NCBI GenBank assembly: GCA_028285545.1
Contig: JANQPA010000085.1
Span: 1 to 48,600 of the forward strand
DNA from: Saprospiraceae bacterium
Lineage (GTDB): Bacteria; Bacteroidota; Bacteroidia; Chitinophagales; Saprospiraceae
DNA length: 48,600 nucleotides
Direction: 5' to 3'
The notes under the pieces were generated by a model. That model was given only the letters and a program-made list of their open reading frames with translations, was not told the origin of the DNA and made no database searches. This document shows, one piece after another, positions 34,304 to 41,545 of the stretch. A program made the position numbers and the translations under genes. Within the stretch, counting starts at the first letter, position 1; every line of letters starts with the position of its first letter.

Positions 34304-35680
34304 TTATTCCTTTTGTTCAGTGGGAACTTCCAAATCGGCTAATAGCCTGCTTATTCCTAATTCATCTACTAAAAGTTCGTACATATCTCCTTCTTCAGTT
34401 TCATTCAATAGCATATTCGTCCCAATCAATCCGTAAGTCATTGCCCCTTTAGCACCAACACCGGACATACCACCAAGAACCAGTAGATTTTCATTGACTA
34501 CCATCTTCTTATTAAGTCCAAAGGTTACATAAGGCACCTCTGTTTCAGTCAGGGAATAAACACATGAATAACCATTTTCATAATTCAGTTGAGATCCATC
34601 AAGGGGCAGTTTAAGCATTTTGAGATAACGCATGACATGGTCTTTACTCCAGGAAATTTCTTGTTCTGACAATTCTTTTTGCCAGATGTTATCCAAATCA
34701 TCAATTGCTGAGCGTTGAAAATGTCCCCCAATTTTAATGATAGGAATACCATCTTGATCTATTTTTTCAATCATGGAAAAGTTACTACCATCTCGAGTTC
34801 CCTTGGAAGAGTTAATGAGGGGGTAGGAATTCATAAGCTGATTCTTTTCATCCTGAGAAAAAGAGTCATAAACATCTTTATCTATTTTAAAAAAGGCTAA
34901 AAAAACGCGTTCAGGATGAATTAATTCTCCAAAAACAGGAGCTACTTCCTTTAAAAGGCCTCCGGTGTAGGGACCGGCAGCACTAACCACTTTTCTGCTT
35001 GTTAGAGTTTTAATTTCGCCTGTTTTTACATTCTTCACGCTAAGTTCAAAAAGGCCATTATTTTCTACTAACTGAGTTACTTTGTGATTGTATTTCACAG
35101 TGTTTCCATGTCTTCGGATGGCAATATGCAAATGCCCAATCAAGTTTTTGGGATTTACGGTTCCAGAATGTTTTTTGTACTCTCTAAGCATGATGGTTGT
35201 ATCTGGCATATCTACATCAAATAAGCGAGCAGCCTCTTCCGGAGTTTCAGCAAATTCATATTTATCGGTTTGACCATCCATGATATTTTCAATCCGGCCC
35301 AATTGCTTCAAATGGCGTACGTAAGAAACAGGAGAAGTAGTATAGATTTGCTCCATGCTATAATTGGGAATACTTGCTCCTTCATTCAAAAAGTCAATCA
35401 ACTTTTCAGTCTCTGCAACTGATCTATTGTGCAGATAGGACCATTTATCATTTTTAGGGCCCAGACTGCGAGCGATCCGGGCTTCTCCCTGGCTTGAGCC
35501 ATAAGTATAGACAGAATCTTGCTGTTCAATCAATAACACCTTTTGGTCAGCATTGGACAAATGCCATCCGGCGGAACTTCCCATGAGTCCTCCACCTATA
35601 ATAATGATATCGTGAACTTCTTCTTTTTGACAGGAAAAAATGAGTAGAGAGAGTAGAAAAAAGGTGAGTAAGTTTTTCAT
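34304..35680 (-). CDS. Lipoprotein FAD-dependent oxidoreductase (DAO/sarcosine-oxidase-like)
   Basis: Flavoprotein of 458 aa from the ATG at 35680, which starts the lipoprotein signal (MKNLLTFFLLSLLIFSC, Cys17); a longer TTG frame is less likely. The dinucleotide-binding motif is IIIIGGGLMGSSAGWHLS, then the ribose-binding Glu in LIEQ. A second FAD segment VVSAAGPYTGGLLKEV and the C-terminal VLGGMSGVGAKGAMTYG fit the DAO family, monomeric sarcosine/N-methyltryptophan-oxidase-like, which oxidises N-methyl or amino groups. Anchoring of such an enzyme as a lipoprotein is unusual: FAD loading must precede or follow export. It follows the GNAT gene by 23 bp. Confidence 0.85.
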   Translation of the reverse strand: MKNLLTFFLLSLLIFSCQKEEVHDIIIIGGGLMGSSAGWHLSNADQKVLLIEQQDSVYTYGSSQGEARIARSLGPKNDKWSYLHNRSVAETEKLIDFLNEGASIPNYSMEQIYTTSPVSYVRHLKQLGRIENIMDGQTDKYEFAETPEEAARLFDVDMPDTTIMLREYKKHSGTVNPKNLIGHLHIAIRRHGNTVKYNHKVTQLVENNGLFELSVKNVKTGEIKTLTSRKVVSAAGPYTGGLLKEVAPVFGELIHPERVFLAFFKIDKDVYDSFSQDEKNQLMNSYPLINSSKGTRDGSNFSMIEKIDQDGIPIIKIGGHFQRSAIDDLDNIWQKELSEQEISWSKDHVMRYLKMLKLPLDGSQLNYENGYSCVYSLTETEVPYVTFGLNKKMVVNENLLVLGGMSGVGAKGAMTYGLIGTNMLLNETEEGDMYELLVDELGISRLLADLEVPTEQKE

Positions 35681-35703
35681 CTTAGGCAAATCTTTTTTCA
35701 AAA

Positions 35704-36153
35704 CTACTCTAATCTCTTGGTTAATAAAAATCTATTATTCCCCTTAAATCCATTTTTCAAGTAAAGCCGATTTGCATTTTCATTATGGGATTCTACTTCA
35801 AGATGGATGGCTTTTATATCTAAATCAATTGCTTCTTTTTCCAGAAAATTCATACACTGCTGACCAACTCCTTTTCCTCTGAATTCTTTTTTAATAAATA
35901 ATTCATCAACAAAGGCGTCTCGGCCTCCAAATTCAAAACTGAAGCCAAAAGTGAGAATGAGATAACCGATGATTTTTTTATCCTTTTTAATAAGCCAAAA
36001 TCTTCCCAGGTGTTCATTCATGATAAATAATTCCAGATTGTTTAGACTATTCTTTTCATCAAATGGATAGTCATCGATGGCGTAAAAATCTTGCATCATT
36101 GCTAATATGGCTGAAATATCACCTTGCCTTGCTATTCTAAAAAATGTGTCCAT
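35704..36153 (-). CDS. GNAT-family N-acetyltransferase
   Basis: Acetyltransferase of 149 aa with the four-part GNAT fold. The acetyl-CoA-binding motif A is DELFIKKEFRGKGVGQQCM (R/QxxGxG/A as RGKGVG), preceded by IIGYLILTFGF and followed by IHLEVESHNENANRLYLKNGF (motif B). Substrate unknown. First gene of a two-gene unit with the FAD oxidoreductase. Confidence 0.93.
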   Translation of the reverse strand: MDTFFRIARQGDISAILAMMQDFYAIDDYPFDEKNSLNNLELFIMNEHLGRFWLIKKDKKIIGYLILTFGFSFEFGGRDAFVDELFIKKEFRGKGVGQQCMNFLEKEAIDLDIKAIHLEVESHNENANRLYLKNGFKGNNRFLLTKRLE

Positions 36154-36637
36154 TTAATTATTTGATATGAATTATTTCTTTTAAGGTTATTGAAATTTTT
36201 GTTCTCAAAAAAAAAGAAACCATATTAATCAAAGGTCCTTTATGTCGCTACTCTGTAGCTCAATAATCTTTATCAATTTACCGATGGCTGAGGCCATCGG
36301 CTAGCAACATTCCGTCCCTCCGGGACTCTTATCAAATCAAATGAGTATAAGTTCATTAATCAGCAATTCAACCTTTCCTTATTGCCAGAGATAGGTAACT
36401 TATACTTTATCCCCAACTTACAAGCAAAATCAATAAGCCTATTCTATTAAAATTGGTTCCCATAAACCGGCCTCATCCCCAAATTCCCTATCTTGGAATG
36501 AATTTATTATCAATGAATCATAATAGCACCTAATCTCTAAGCAAAGTATATTTATCTTATACTTAAGCACCTACGGCTTTTAAAGCTTAACTTTTATTTC
36601 CTATTCCAATAACTCTGAATCAACCGACCATACCAAA
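36154..36637. other. Intergenic region (484 bp) with REP-like element and palindromes
   Basis: Divergent region between the GNAT gene and the M19 gene. Contains the double hairpin 36281-36325, a 9-bp inverted repeat GTATAAGTT/AACTTATAC (36345-36353 and 36397-36405), and AAGTATA-N7-TATACTT (36544-36564). CTTATACTT is shared between the last two. I found no reading frame to support. Confidence 0.6.
36281..36325. repeat. REP-like double hairpin
   Basis: Two adjoining GC-rich stem-loops in AT-rich DNA: CCGATGGC-TGAG-GCCATCGG (36281-36300, 8-bp stem) and GTCCC-TCC-GGGAC (36313-36325, 5-bp stem), separated by ctagcaacattcc. The composition differs sharply from its surroundings and the paired-hairpin layout is that of a dispersed REP element. 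Confidence 0.65.
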
Positions 36638-37870
36638 ATGTCTGAAGAAGAATTAGTCGAATTAGCTAAAGGAATTCATAAAAGAGTCATCACGATTGAT
36701 ACCCATTGTGATATTAACACCTCAAATTTCACGGCAGAAAAAAATTACACTCAAGATCTTGATACACAAGTGACCCTTCCCAAAATGGAAGAAGGAGGCT
36801 TGGATGTCCCTTGGTTTATAGTCTATACTGAACAAGGAGAACTTACAGAGGAAGGATATGCCACTGCTTACGAAAATGCATTGGCTAAATTCAATGCCAT
36901 TCATCGGCTTTGTGAAAAATTTGCGCCTGACCGGATAGCCTTAGCCTTGAATTCAAATGATGTAAGACGAATCACCTCAGAAGGTAAAAAGGTGGCCATG
37001 ATTGGAATTGAAAATGGATATCCGTTTGGTAAAGATATTTCCCAGGTGAAAAAATTCTACGACATGGGAGGAAGATATATGTCCCTATCTCATAATGGCC
37101 ACAACCAATTATGTGATTCTCATACTGGCGAGCGCGATAACCAATGGCTTCATAATGGGGTCAGCGATCTGGGCAAGGAGGTAGTAAAAGAAATGAACAA
37201 GTGGGGAATGATGATTGATGTTTCTCACCTTTCTAAAAAATCCATGCAAGATTTGATTGACTTGTCTGAAGCTCCCATAATTGCTTCTCACTCCTCTTCT
37301 CGTGCTTTATGCGATGATTCCAGAAACCTTGATGATGAGCAATTAATGTGGATGAAGGAAAATGGAGGAGTGGTACAAGCGGTGGCACTTTCCTTCTTTC
37401 TGAATTCAGAAAAAGCCAATGCTTATACTGATAAGAAAAATGAATTGGTTAACGAGATTGGCGCAGAGCAAGGTTTTGAAGCAATTCCTCGAAGTGAAAT
37501 CATTAGAATGGACTACGAAACCCGACAGGCATATTTTGACAAATATCAGGAATTTGCAAAATTGGTTGAGCCTAAAATGGAAGTACTTAGCTCTGAAATT
37601 CCACCGGTAGACGTTCCTGATTTTGTAGATCACATCGATTATATGGTTAAAAAAATAGGTTTGGAGCACGTTGGAATCAGCTCTGACTTCGATGGCGGCG
37701 GTGGAATTGAGGGTTGGAAGGATGCCAGCGAAACTTTTAATGTAACCCTTGAACTGCTTAGAAGAGGCTATACCGAAGAAGAAATTAGCAAATTGTGGGG
37801 TGGCAATCTGCTTCGTGTATTAGATGAAGTTGTGGGGGTTGCGAAGAAGATTCAGGCTAGAGGAAGTTAA
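36638..37870 (+). CDS. M19 (membrane dipeptidase/renal dipeptidase) family metallopeptidase
   Basis: Zinc dipeptidase of 410 aa. The HxD zinc motif is in ITIDTHCDIN; a further Glu in MIGIENGYPFG; His residues in MIDVSHLSK and PIIASHSSSRAL; the closing Asp in HVGISSDFDGGGG. The family hydrolyses dipeptides and some D-amino-acid substrates. There is no signal peptide and an in-frame stop 19 bp upstream fixes the start region, so it is predicted cytoplasmic; relatives in Bacteroidota are often exported, so the missing leader is noteworthy. Regulatory palindromes lie upstream. Monocistronic, convergent with the next gene. Confidence 0.92.
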   Translation: MSEEELVELAKGIHKRVITIDTHCDINTSNFTAEKNYTQDLDTQVTLPKMEEGGLDVPWFIVYTEQGELTEEGYATAYENALAKFNAIHRLCEKFAPDRIALALNSNDVRRITSEGKKVAMIGIENGYPFGKDISQVKKFYDMGGRYMSLSHNGHNQLCDSHTGERDNQWLHNGVSDLGKEVVKEMNKWGMMIDVSHLSKKSMQDLIDLSEAPIIASHSSSRALCDDSRNLDDEQLMWMKENGGVVQAVALSFFLNSEKANAYTDKKNELVNEIGAEQGFEAIPRSEIIRMDYETRQAYFDKYQEFAKLVEPKMEVLSSEIPPVDVPDFVDHIDYMVKKIGLEHVGISSDFDGGGGIEGWKDASETFNVTLELLRRGYTEEEISKLWGGNLLRVLDEVVGVAKKIQARGS

Positions 37871-37901
37871 GAAATAAATGGTGCCTGAGGCCCCACTTAT
37901 T

Positions 37902-38570
37902 TCACTTTTTTATCCTAAATAAAACAACAGAAGAAGCCACCATCCATCCCATCCCAACCGGAATAATGGTAAATCCAAAAGTGGTCATCCCTCCAATGTA
38001 TAAAGCCAAAATGGTCAATATACCTGATACTAAAGCCGTATAACTCCACTTTAGTAACCATTTAGGAACCCATATATTCCTACCAGCTAGTGATATCAGT
38101 ACCGGACCAATCCCCAAAACCAAGATGGTAGCCACCCAATCTGCTCTGGTTGCAAACCACCCAATACTTTCTGTTAAAAAGGCCACTTCTTCTGAAGTAT
38201 TTCCAGAAACAGGCAGGATTACGGTCATCCAGGCCACATAGGAAATCACTACTATAGGAATAGCTACTTGATAATTGTATTGAGCAAGTTTTGATAGAAC
38301 TATTCTTTGTCTGCCCAAACTAATCATCATGGTTGCGGCAGCTCCCAATATAATGACTCCAAAGATCCATAAACTTAGATTTATGATCAGAAGTATCCTA
38401 TTATTTCCCACAGCAGTCAGGTATCCAGATATATCATTCGTTTCTAGTGCAAGATCCATATCCGCTCCCGAAATGGCAAGCATTGCAGCTCCTGATAGCA
38501 TACATAAAGAGCCAATCAATGCGGCATAAGCTCCGGTTTTGGCAATATTTTTAATGGCTTGAGCTTCCAT
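37902..38570 (-). CDS. Integral membrane protein of unknown function
   Basis: Protein of 222 aa with six hydrophobic helices (about 12-34, 55-80, 103-122, 140-162, 172-192, 196-216). No catalytic motif; the overall pattern is reminiscent of DUF4386-type membrane proteins, without certainty. Its start lies 12 bp from the stop of the diheme cytochrome c gene, on the same strand, so the two are very likely cotranscribed and it may act as its membrane partner. Confidence 0.7.
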   Translation of the reverse strand: MEAQAIKNIAKTGAYAALIGSLCMLSGAAMLAISGADMDLALETNDISGYLTAVGNNRILLIINLSLWIFGVIILGAAATMMISLGRQRIVLSKLAQYNYQVAIPIVVISYVAWMTVILPVSGNTSEEVAFLTESIGWFATRADWVATILVLGIGPVLISLAGRNIWVPKWLLKWSYTALVSGILTILALYIGGMTTFGFTIIPVGMGWMVASSVVLFRIKK

Positions 38571-38582
38571 TTTATTTAGGTT

Positions 38583-39563
38583 TTATAATTTTGAACTTGA
38601 AAATTTTGTTACTACATTTTCTACTGGTTCTATGGTTTTTAAGTATTGATAAATGGCTTTTAGATCGTCCTCTTTCATCCCTGAATAAGTACTCCAGGGC
38701 ATGACGGTTTGGAAATCGCCAGCTTGTACTTTATGAGCAACATAATTTGAGTCACTATACATCTTAAATCTACTTACGAAAGCATCCTCTGTCCAACTTC
38801 CTAGGCCAGTTATATGTGGAGTAAGATTCGCTGAGCGCACAACAGAGCCGTCTTCTAGGGGAAATTCTGATCCTCCGGCAAAATCTTCACCGATATATGC
38901 TCCATTCTTTTGCTGAGTATGGCAATCATAACAAGTGGCAGCAGTAACCAAATACTTGCCATATTCAAGGGTATTCTCTCTCGATGGGATTGGCTTCAAT
39001 TGAGCTTTTTGAGGGATGGTATTGATGATGAAATTCATCGGAAAATCCGATTTGGAGGGATCTGGAGTATATTCAATGGGAGTAAGGGTACGTAAATAGG
39101 CAATTACTGCCTTAATATCCTCTTCATCTAATTGGCCAAAATTGTGGTGTGGCATAATGGGAAATAAGGCCTTCCCTCTTCTGTTAACTCCAGTTGTAAT
39201 TGCTCTAAATAACTCGCCATCTGTCCAATCCGATAGAGCAGCAGGTGTAAGATTAGTTGATACATATTTACCAGGAAACCCCAGTCTTTGACCATGAACC
39301 TCTCCTCCCATCCCTCGGGTTCCTGGCTTACTAGGTGCATTAAGCAGGCTCCAATCGCGTTGAGAATGACATTCTATACAAACCATGACATTGTTTGCCA
39401 AATATTTGCCTCGTGCAATTTGACCTGCTGTGTTTTCGATATAAAGGTCTGGTGCCGGGCCTACATTGGGAAGAGCTGTCTTTACATAAGTCAATAAAGT
39501 AATAATGCATAATATTACCACCCCTACCAGGTAGAGCAAGATTCTTAACCATTTCCTTTTCAT
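38583..39563 (-). CDS. Membrane-anchored diheme cytochrome c
   Basis: Electron-transfer protein of 326 aa with an N-terminal membrane anchor (about 7-28). Two class I cytochrome c domains: haem site 1 CIECH (Cys62-Cys65-His66) with a distal Met in LFPIMPHHN, and haem site 2 CYDCH (Cys211-Cys214-His215) with Met in FQTVMPWSTYSG. Each domain ends with the helix pattern DDIKAVIAYLRTL or DDLKAIYQYLKTI. The layout resembles the cytochrome c subunits of periplasmic dehydrogenases, but no dehydrogenase is adjacent. Transcribed with the six-helix membrane protein and preceded by an AraC regulator gene on the same strand. Confidence 0.92.
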   Translation of the reverse strand: MKRKWLRILLYLVGVVILCIITLLTYVKTALPNVGPAPDLYIENTAGQIARGKYLANNVMVCIECHSQRDWSLLNAPSKPGTRGMGGEVHGQRLGFPGKYVSTNLTPAALSDWTDGELFRAITTGVNRRGKALFPIMPHHNFGQLDEEDIKAVIAYLRTLTPIEYTPDPSKSDFPMNFIINTIPQKAQLKPIPSRENTLEYGKYLVTAATCYDCHTQQKNGAYIGEDFAGGSEFPLEDGSVVRSANLTPHITGLGSWTEDAFVSRFKMYSDSNYVAHKVQAGDFQTVMPWSTYSGMKEDDLKAIYQYLKTIEPVENVVTKFSSSKL

Positions 39564-39651
39564 AATACTTCTGCCTATTTTTTTTATAAAAATTATCTAT
39601 GGACAAAAGTAGCCGGAAGGCATCATGAAAAATTGTACAAAAGTAACATAG

Positions 39652-40458
39652 CTATACAAACAATATACCTGGAAGGTGAGTCATCTTCTTTTTATATTGT
39701 CCAGGGGTAATTTTGGCGAACTCATTAAACACTCTGATGAAATGAGCCTGATCGAAAAAACCACACTCAAGACCAACCTGTGTCAAACTTAGATCCGTAC
39801 GGTGGATCAGATCGACAGCCTTTTGAAATTGCTCCATTCGGATAAGCTTCCCGGGGGTAAGGCCTAGCCAGTCTTTAAAAATTCGATGGGTATGCATTTT
39901 ACTATAACCAGAATAGGATTCAATCTTTAATCTTCTTCCTTGCATGACATCCCACTTCATTTGTTGAACCGTTTTACTTAATTTGAAAGCCAGGTTTAAA
40001 TTGGTTTTCTGGTTTAGTTTATTGTAGAAATGGTTTTCCAGCCAACAAGCCCTCTCAGGAAAAGAATTCAGTTCTTTGAGCCGATCTTCGATATAATTTA
40101 ATTCCTTGATAAAAACACCTTCCATGACTTGGTCTTTTACCTCCGCGGTAGGCATGTCAAAAAAAGTTTTAATAGCAGCAGGATGCATAATTAAGCCAAC
40201 TACATGAAGCCCTTCCAGATCAAAATAAAGTGGATGAGTATGAAGGCCAGATAAAAAACAAAAAGTATTTCCGGGATTGAACATTCTAGAATCCACCTTT
40301 TCACCCTTCACACTTTTTATGTTGGTATTTAGGTTAAAAATTAGGGTTACACAGCCTTCTGGAAGCATTTGCATCCGAAGGGGCAAAGTTACTTTCCGTT
40401 CATATATGGATATGATAAGATTGTTGAGCTTGGCAGGTTTGTAAGTTCTAAATTCCAT
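39652..40458 (-). CDS. AraC-family transcriptional regulator
   Basis: Regulator of 268 aa. The N-terminal half (about 1-150) is the DUF6597-like sensory domain, recognised from CVTLIFNLN and FLSGLHTHPLYFDLEGLHVVGLIMHP. The C-terminal AraC HTH (about 170-260) has KMHTHRIFKDWLGLTPGKLIRMEQFQKA and TQVGLECGFFDQAHFIRVFNEFAKITPGQYKK, the two helix-turn-helix units in good order. It lies 88 bp upstream of the cytochrome c gene on the same strand and divergent from the dienelactone hydrolase, either of which could be its target. Confidence 0.92.
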   Translation of the reverse strand: MEFRTYKPAKLNNLIISIYERKVTLPLRMQMLPEGCVTLIFNLNTNIKSVKGEKVDSRMFNPGNTFCFLSGLHTHPLYFDLEGLHVVGLIMHPAAIKTFFDMPTAEVKDQVMEGVFIKELNYIEDRLKELNSFPERACWLENHFYNKLNQKTNLNLAFKLSKTVQQMKWDVMQGRRLKIESYSGYSKMHTHRIFKDWLGLTPGKLIRMEQFQKAVDLIHRTDLSLTQVGLECGFFDQAHFIRVFNEFAKITPGQYKKKMTHLPGILFV

Positions 40459-40556
40459 TTTAATCCAAACTTTTCAATTTTCCCCATAATAAATTTAATA
40501 ATTTTTTGCCGCTTTTGCTTTTCTCTTTATTTTACTAAAAGTGCAACCATACCACA

Positions 40557-40586
40557 AACCGTGGAACCGTGGAACCGTGGAACCGT
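40557..40586. repeat. 8-bp tandem repeat (aaccgtgg)
   Basis: Three perfect copies of aaccgtgg (40557-40580) and a partial fourth, 26 bp before the ATG of the dienelactone hydrolase. Its position is inside the expected leader or promoter, so copy changes would shift promoter-to-start distance. Confidence 0.9.
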
Positions 40587-40611
40587 AAAAACTTGAAAAC
40601 TTCTCACAATT

Positions 40612-41496
40612 ATGAAAAAAATAAAAAAAGAAGATCTTAATCAGGAGCTATTTGATTTATATGACAGCTATGCCCATAACAAAATTGACCGCCGCACCTT
40701 CGTTGAAAAAGCCTCGGTATTTGCAGTGGGTGGCCTTACCCTTCCAGCAATACTGGAACATTTAATGCCCAATTATGAGGAAAAACAACAAATATGGGCC
40801 AATGACGATCGACTTAAAACTGAAACCATTGAATATGATTCGCCCAAAGGAGGTGGAAAAATCAGCGGACAGCTATCTCGACCTGTTGATCATAAGAAAA
40901 AACTTCCAGGCATTATCGTAGTCCATGAAAATCGTGGCCTTAATCCGCATATTGCAGATGTGGGCAGACGGGCCGCTTTAGCGGGTTTCATTTCTCTTTC
41001 TCCTGATGCCCTTTCTCCTCTTGGAGGTTATCCTGGCACTGATGATGAAGGAAGAACCATGCAACGCAAACGGGACCGGCAAGAAATGCTGGAAGATTTC
41101 ATCGCTGCTTTTGAATACCTAAGAAAACACAAGGAGTGCAATGGCAAAGTGGGAGTAGTTGGATTTTGCTTCGGAGGCTGGATTTCTAATATGATGGCGG
41201 TACGGGTGAAAAAGCTAAAAGCAGCCGTTCCCTTTTATGGCGGGCAACCTTCAGCTGAAGAGGTACCCAATATCAAAGCTCCCCTGCTTTTACATTTCGG
41301 TGAACTGGATAAAAGAGTGAATGCCGGCTGGCCAGATTATGAGGCTGCCTTAAAAGCCAACAAGAAAAAGTATACCGCCCATATGTATAAAAATGCCAAT
41401 CACGGTTTCCATAATGACACTACTTCAAGGTATGATGAGGAAATGGCGAAATTGGCTTGGAAACGGACGATTGATTTTTTTAAGGAGAACCTATAA
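40612..41496 (+). CDS. Dienelactone hydrolase family protein with N-terminal Tat-like segment
   Basis: Hydrolase of 294 aa in the dienelactone hydrolase family. The catalytic triad is Cys186 in GFCFGG, Asp233 in [10 protein letters not shown] and His264 in ANHGFHND. Residues 25-45 ([21 protein letters not shown]) contain a twin-arginine and a hydrophobic span, so it may be exported by Tat; the segment is internal rather than at the very start. The family cleaves lactone or ester bonds of small cyclic compounds; the biological substrate is unknown. An 8-bp tandem repeat precedes it and a strong hairpin follows. Confidence 0.92.
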   Translation: MKKIKKEDLNQELFDLYDSYAHNKIDRRTFVEKASVFAVGGLTLPAILEHLMPNYEEKQQIWANDDRLKTETIEYDSPKGGGKISGQLSRPVDHKKKLPGIIVVHENRGLNPHIADVGRRAALAGFISLSPDALSPLGGYPGTDDEGRTMQRKRDRQEMLEDFIAAFEYLRKHKECNGKVGVVGFCFGGWISNMMAVRVKKLKAAVPFYGGQPSAEEVPNIKAPLLLHFGELDKRVNAGWPDYEAALKANKKKYTAHMYKNANHGFHNDTTSRYDEEMAKLAWKRTIDFFKENL

Positions 41497-41503
41497 AAAA
41501 AAT

Positions 41504-41534
41504 GAATAATGCTGGCCTGAGGCCAGCATTATTC
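41504..41534. terminator. Perfect 14-bp hairpin between convergent genes
   Basis: GAATAATGCTGGCC-TGA-GGCCAGCATTATTC, a flawless 14-bp stem with a 3-base loop. An A run before it gives a U-tract for minus-strand transcripts of the DUF5916 gene; A/T-rich DNA follows on the other side, so it probably serves both genes. Confidence 0.9.
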
Positions 41535-41545
41535 AATTTACTTCT

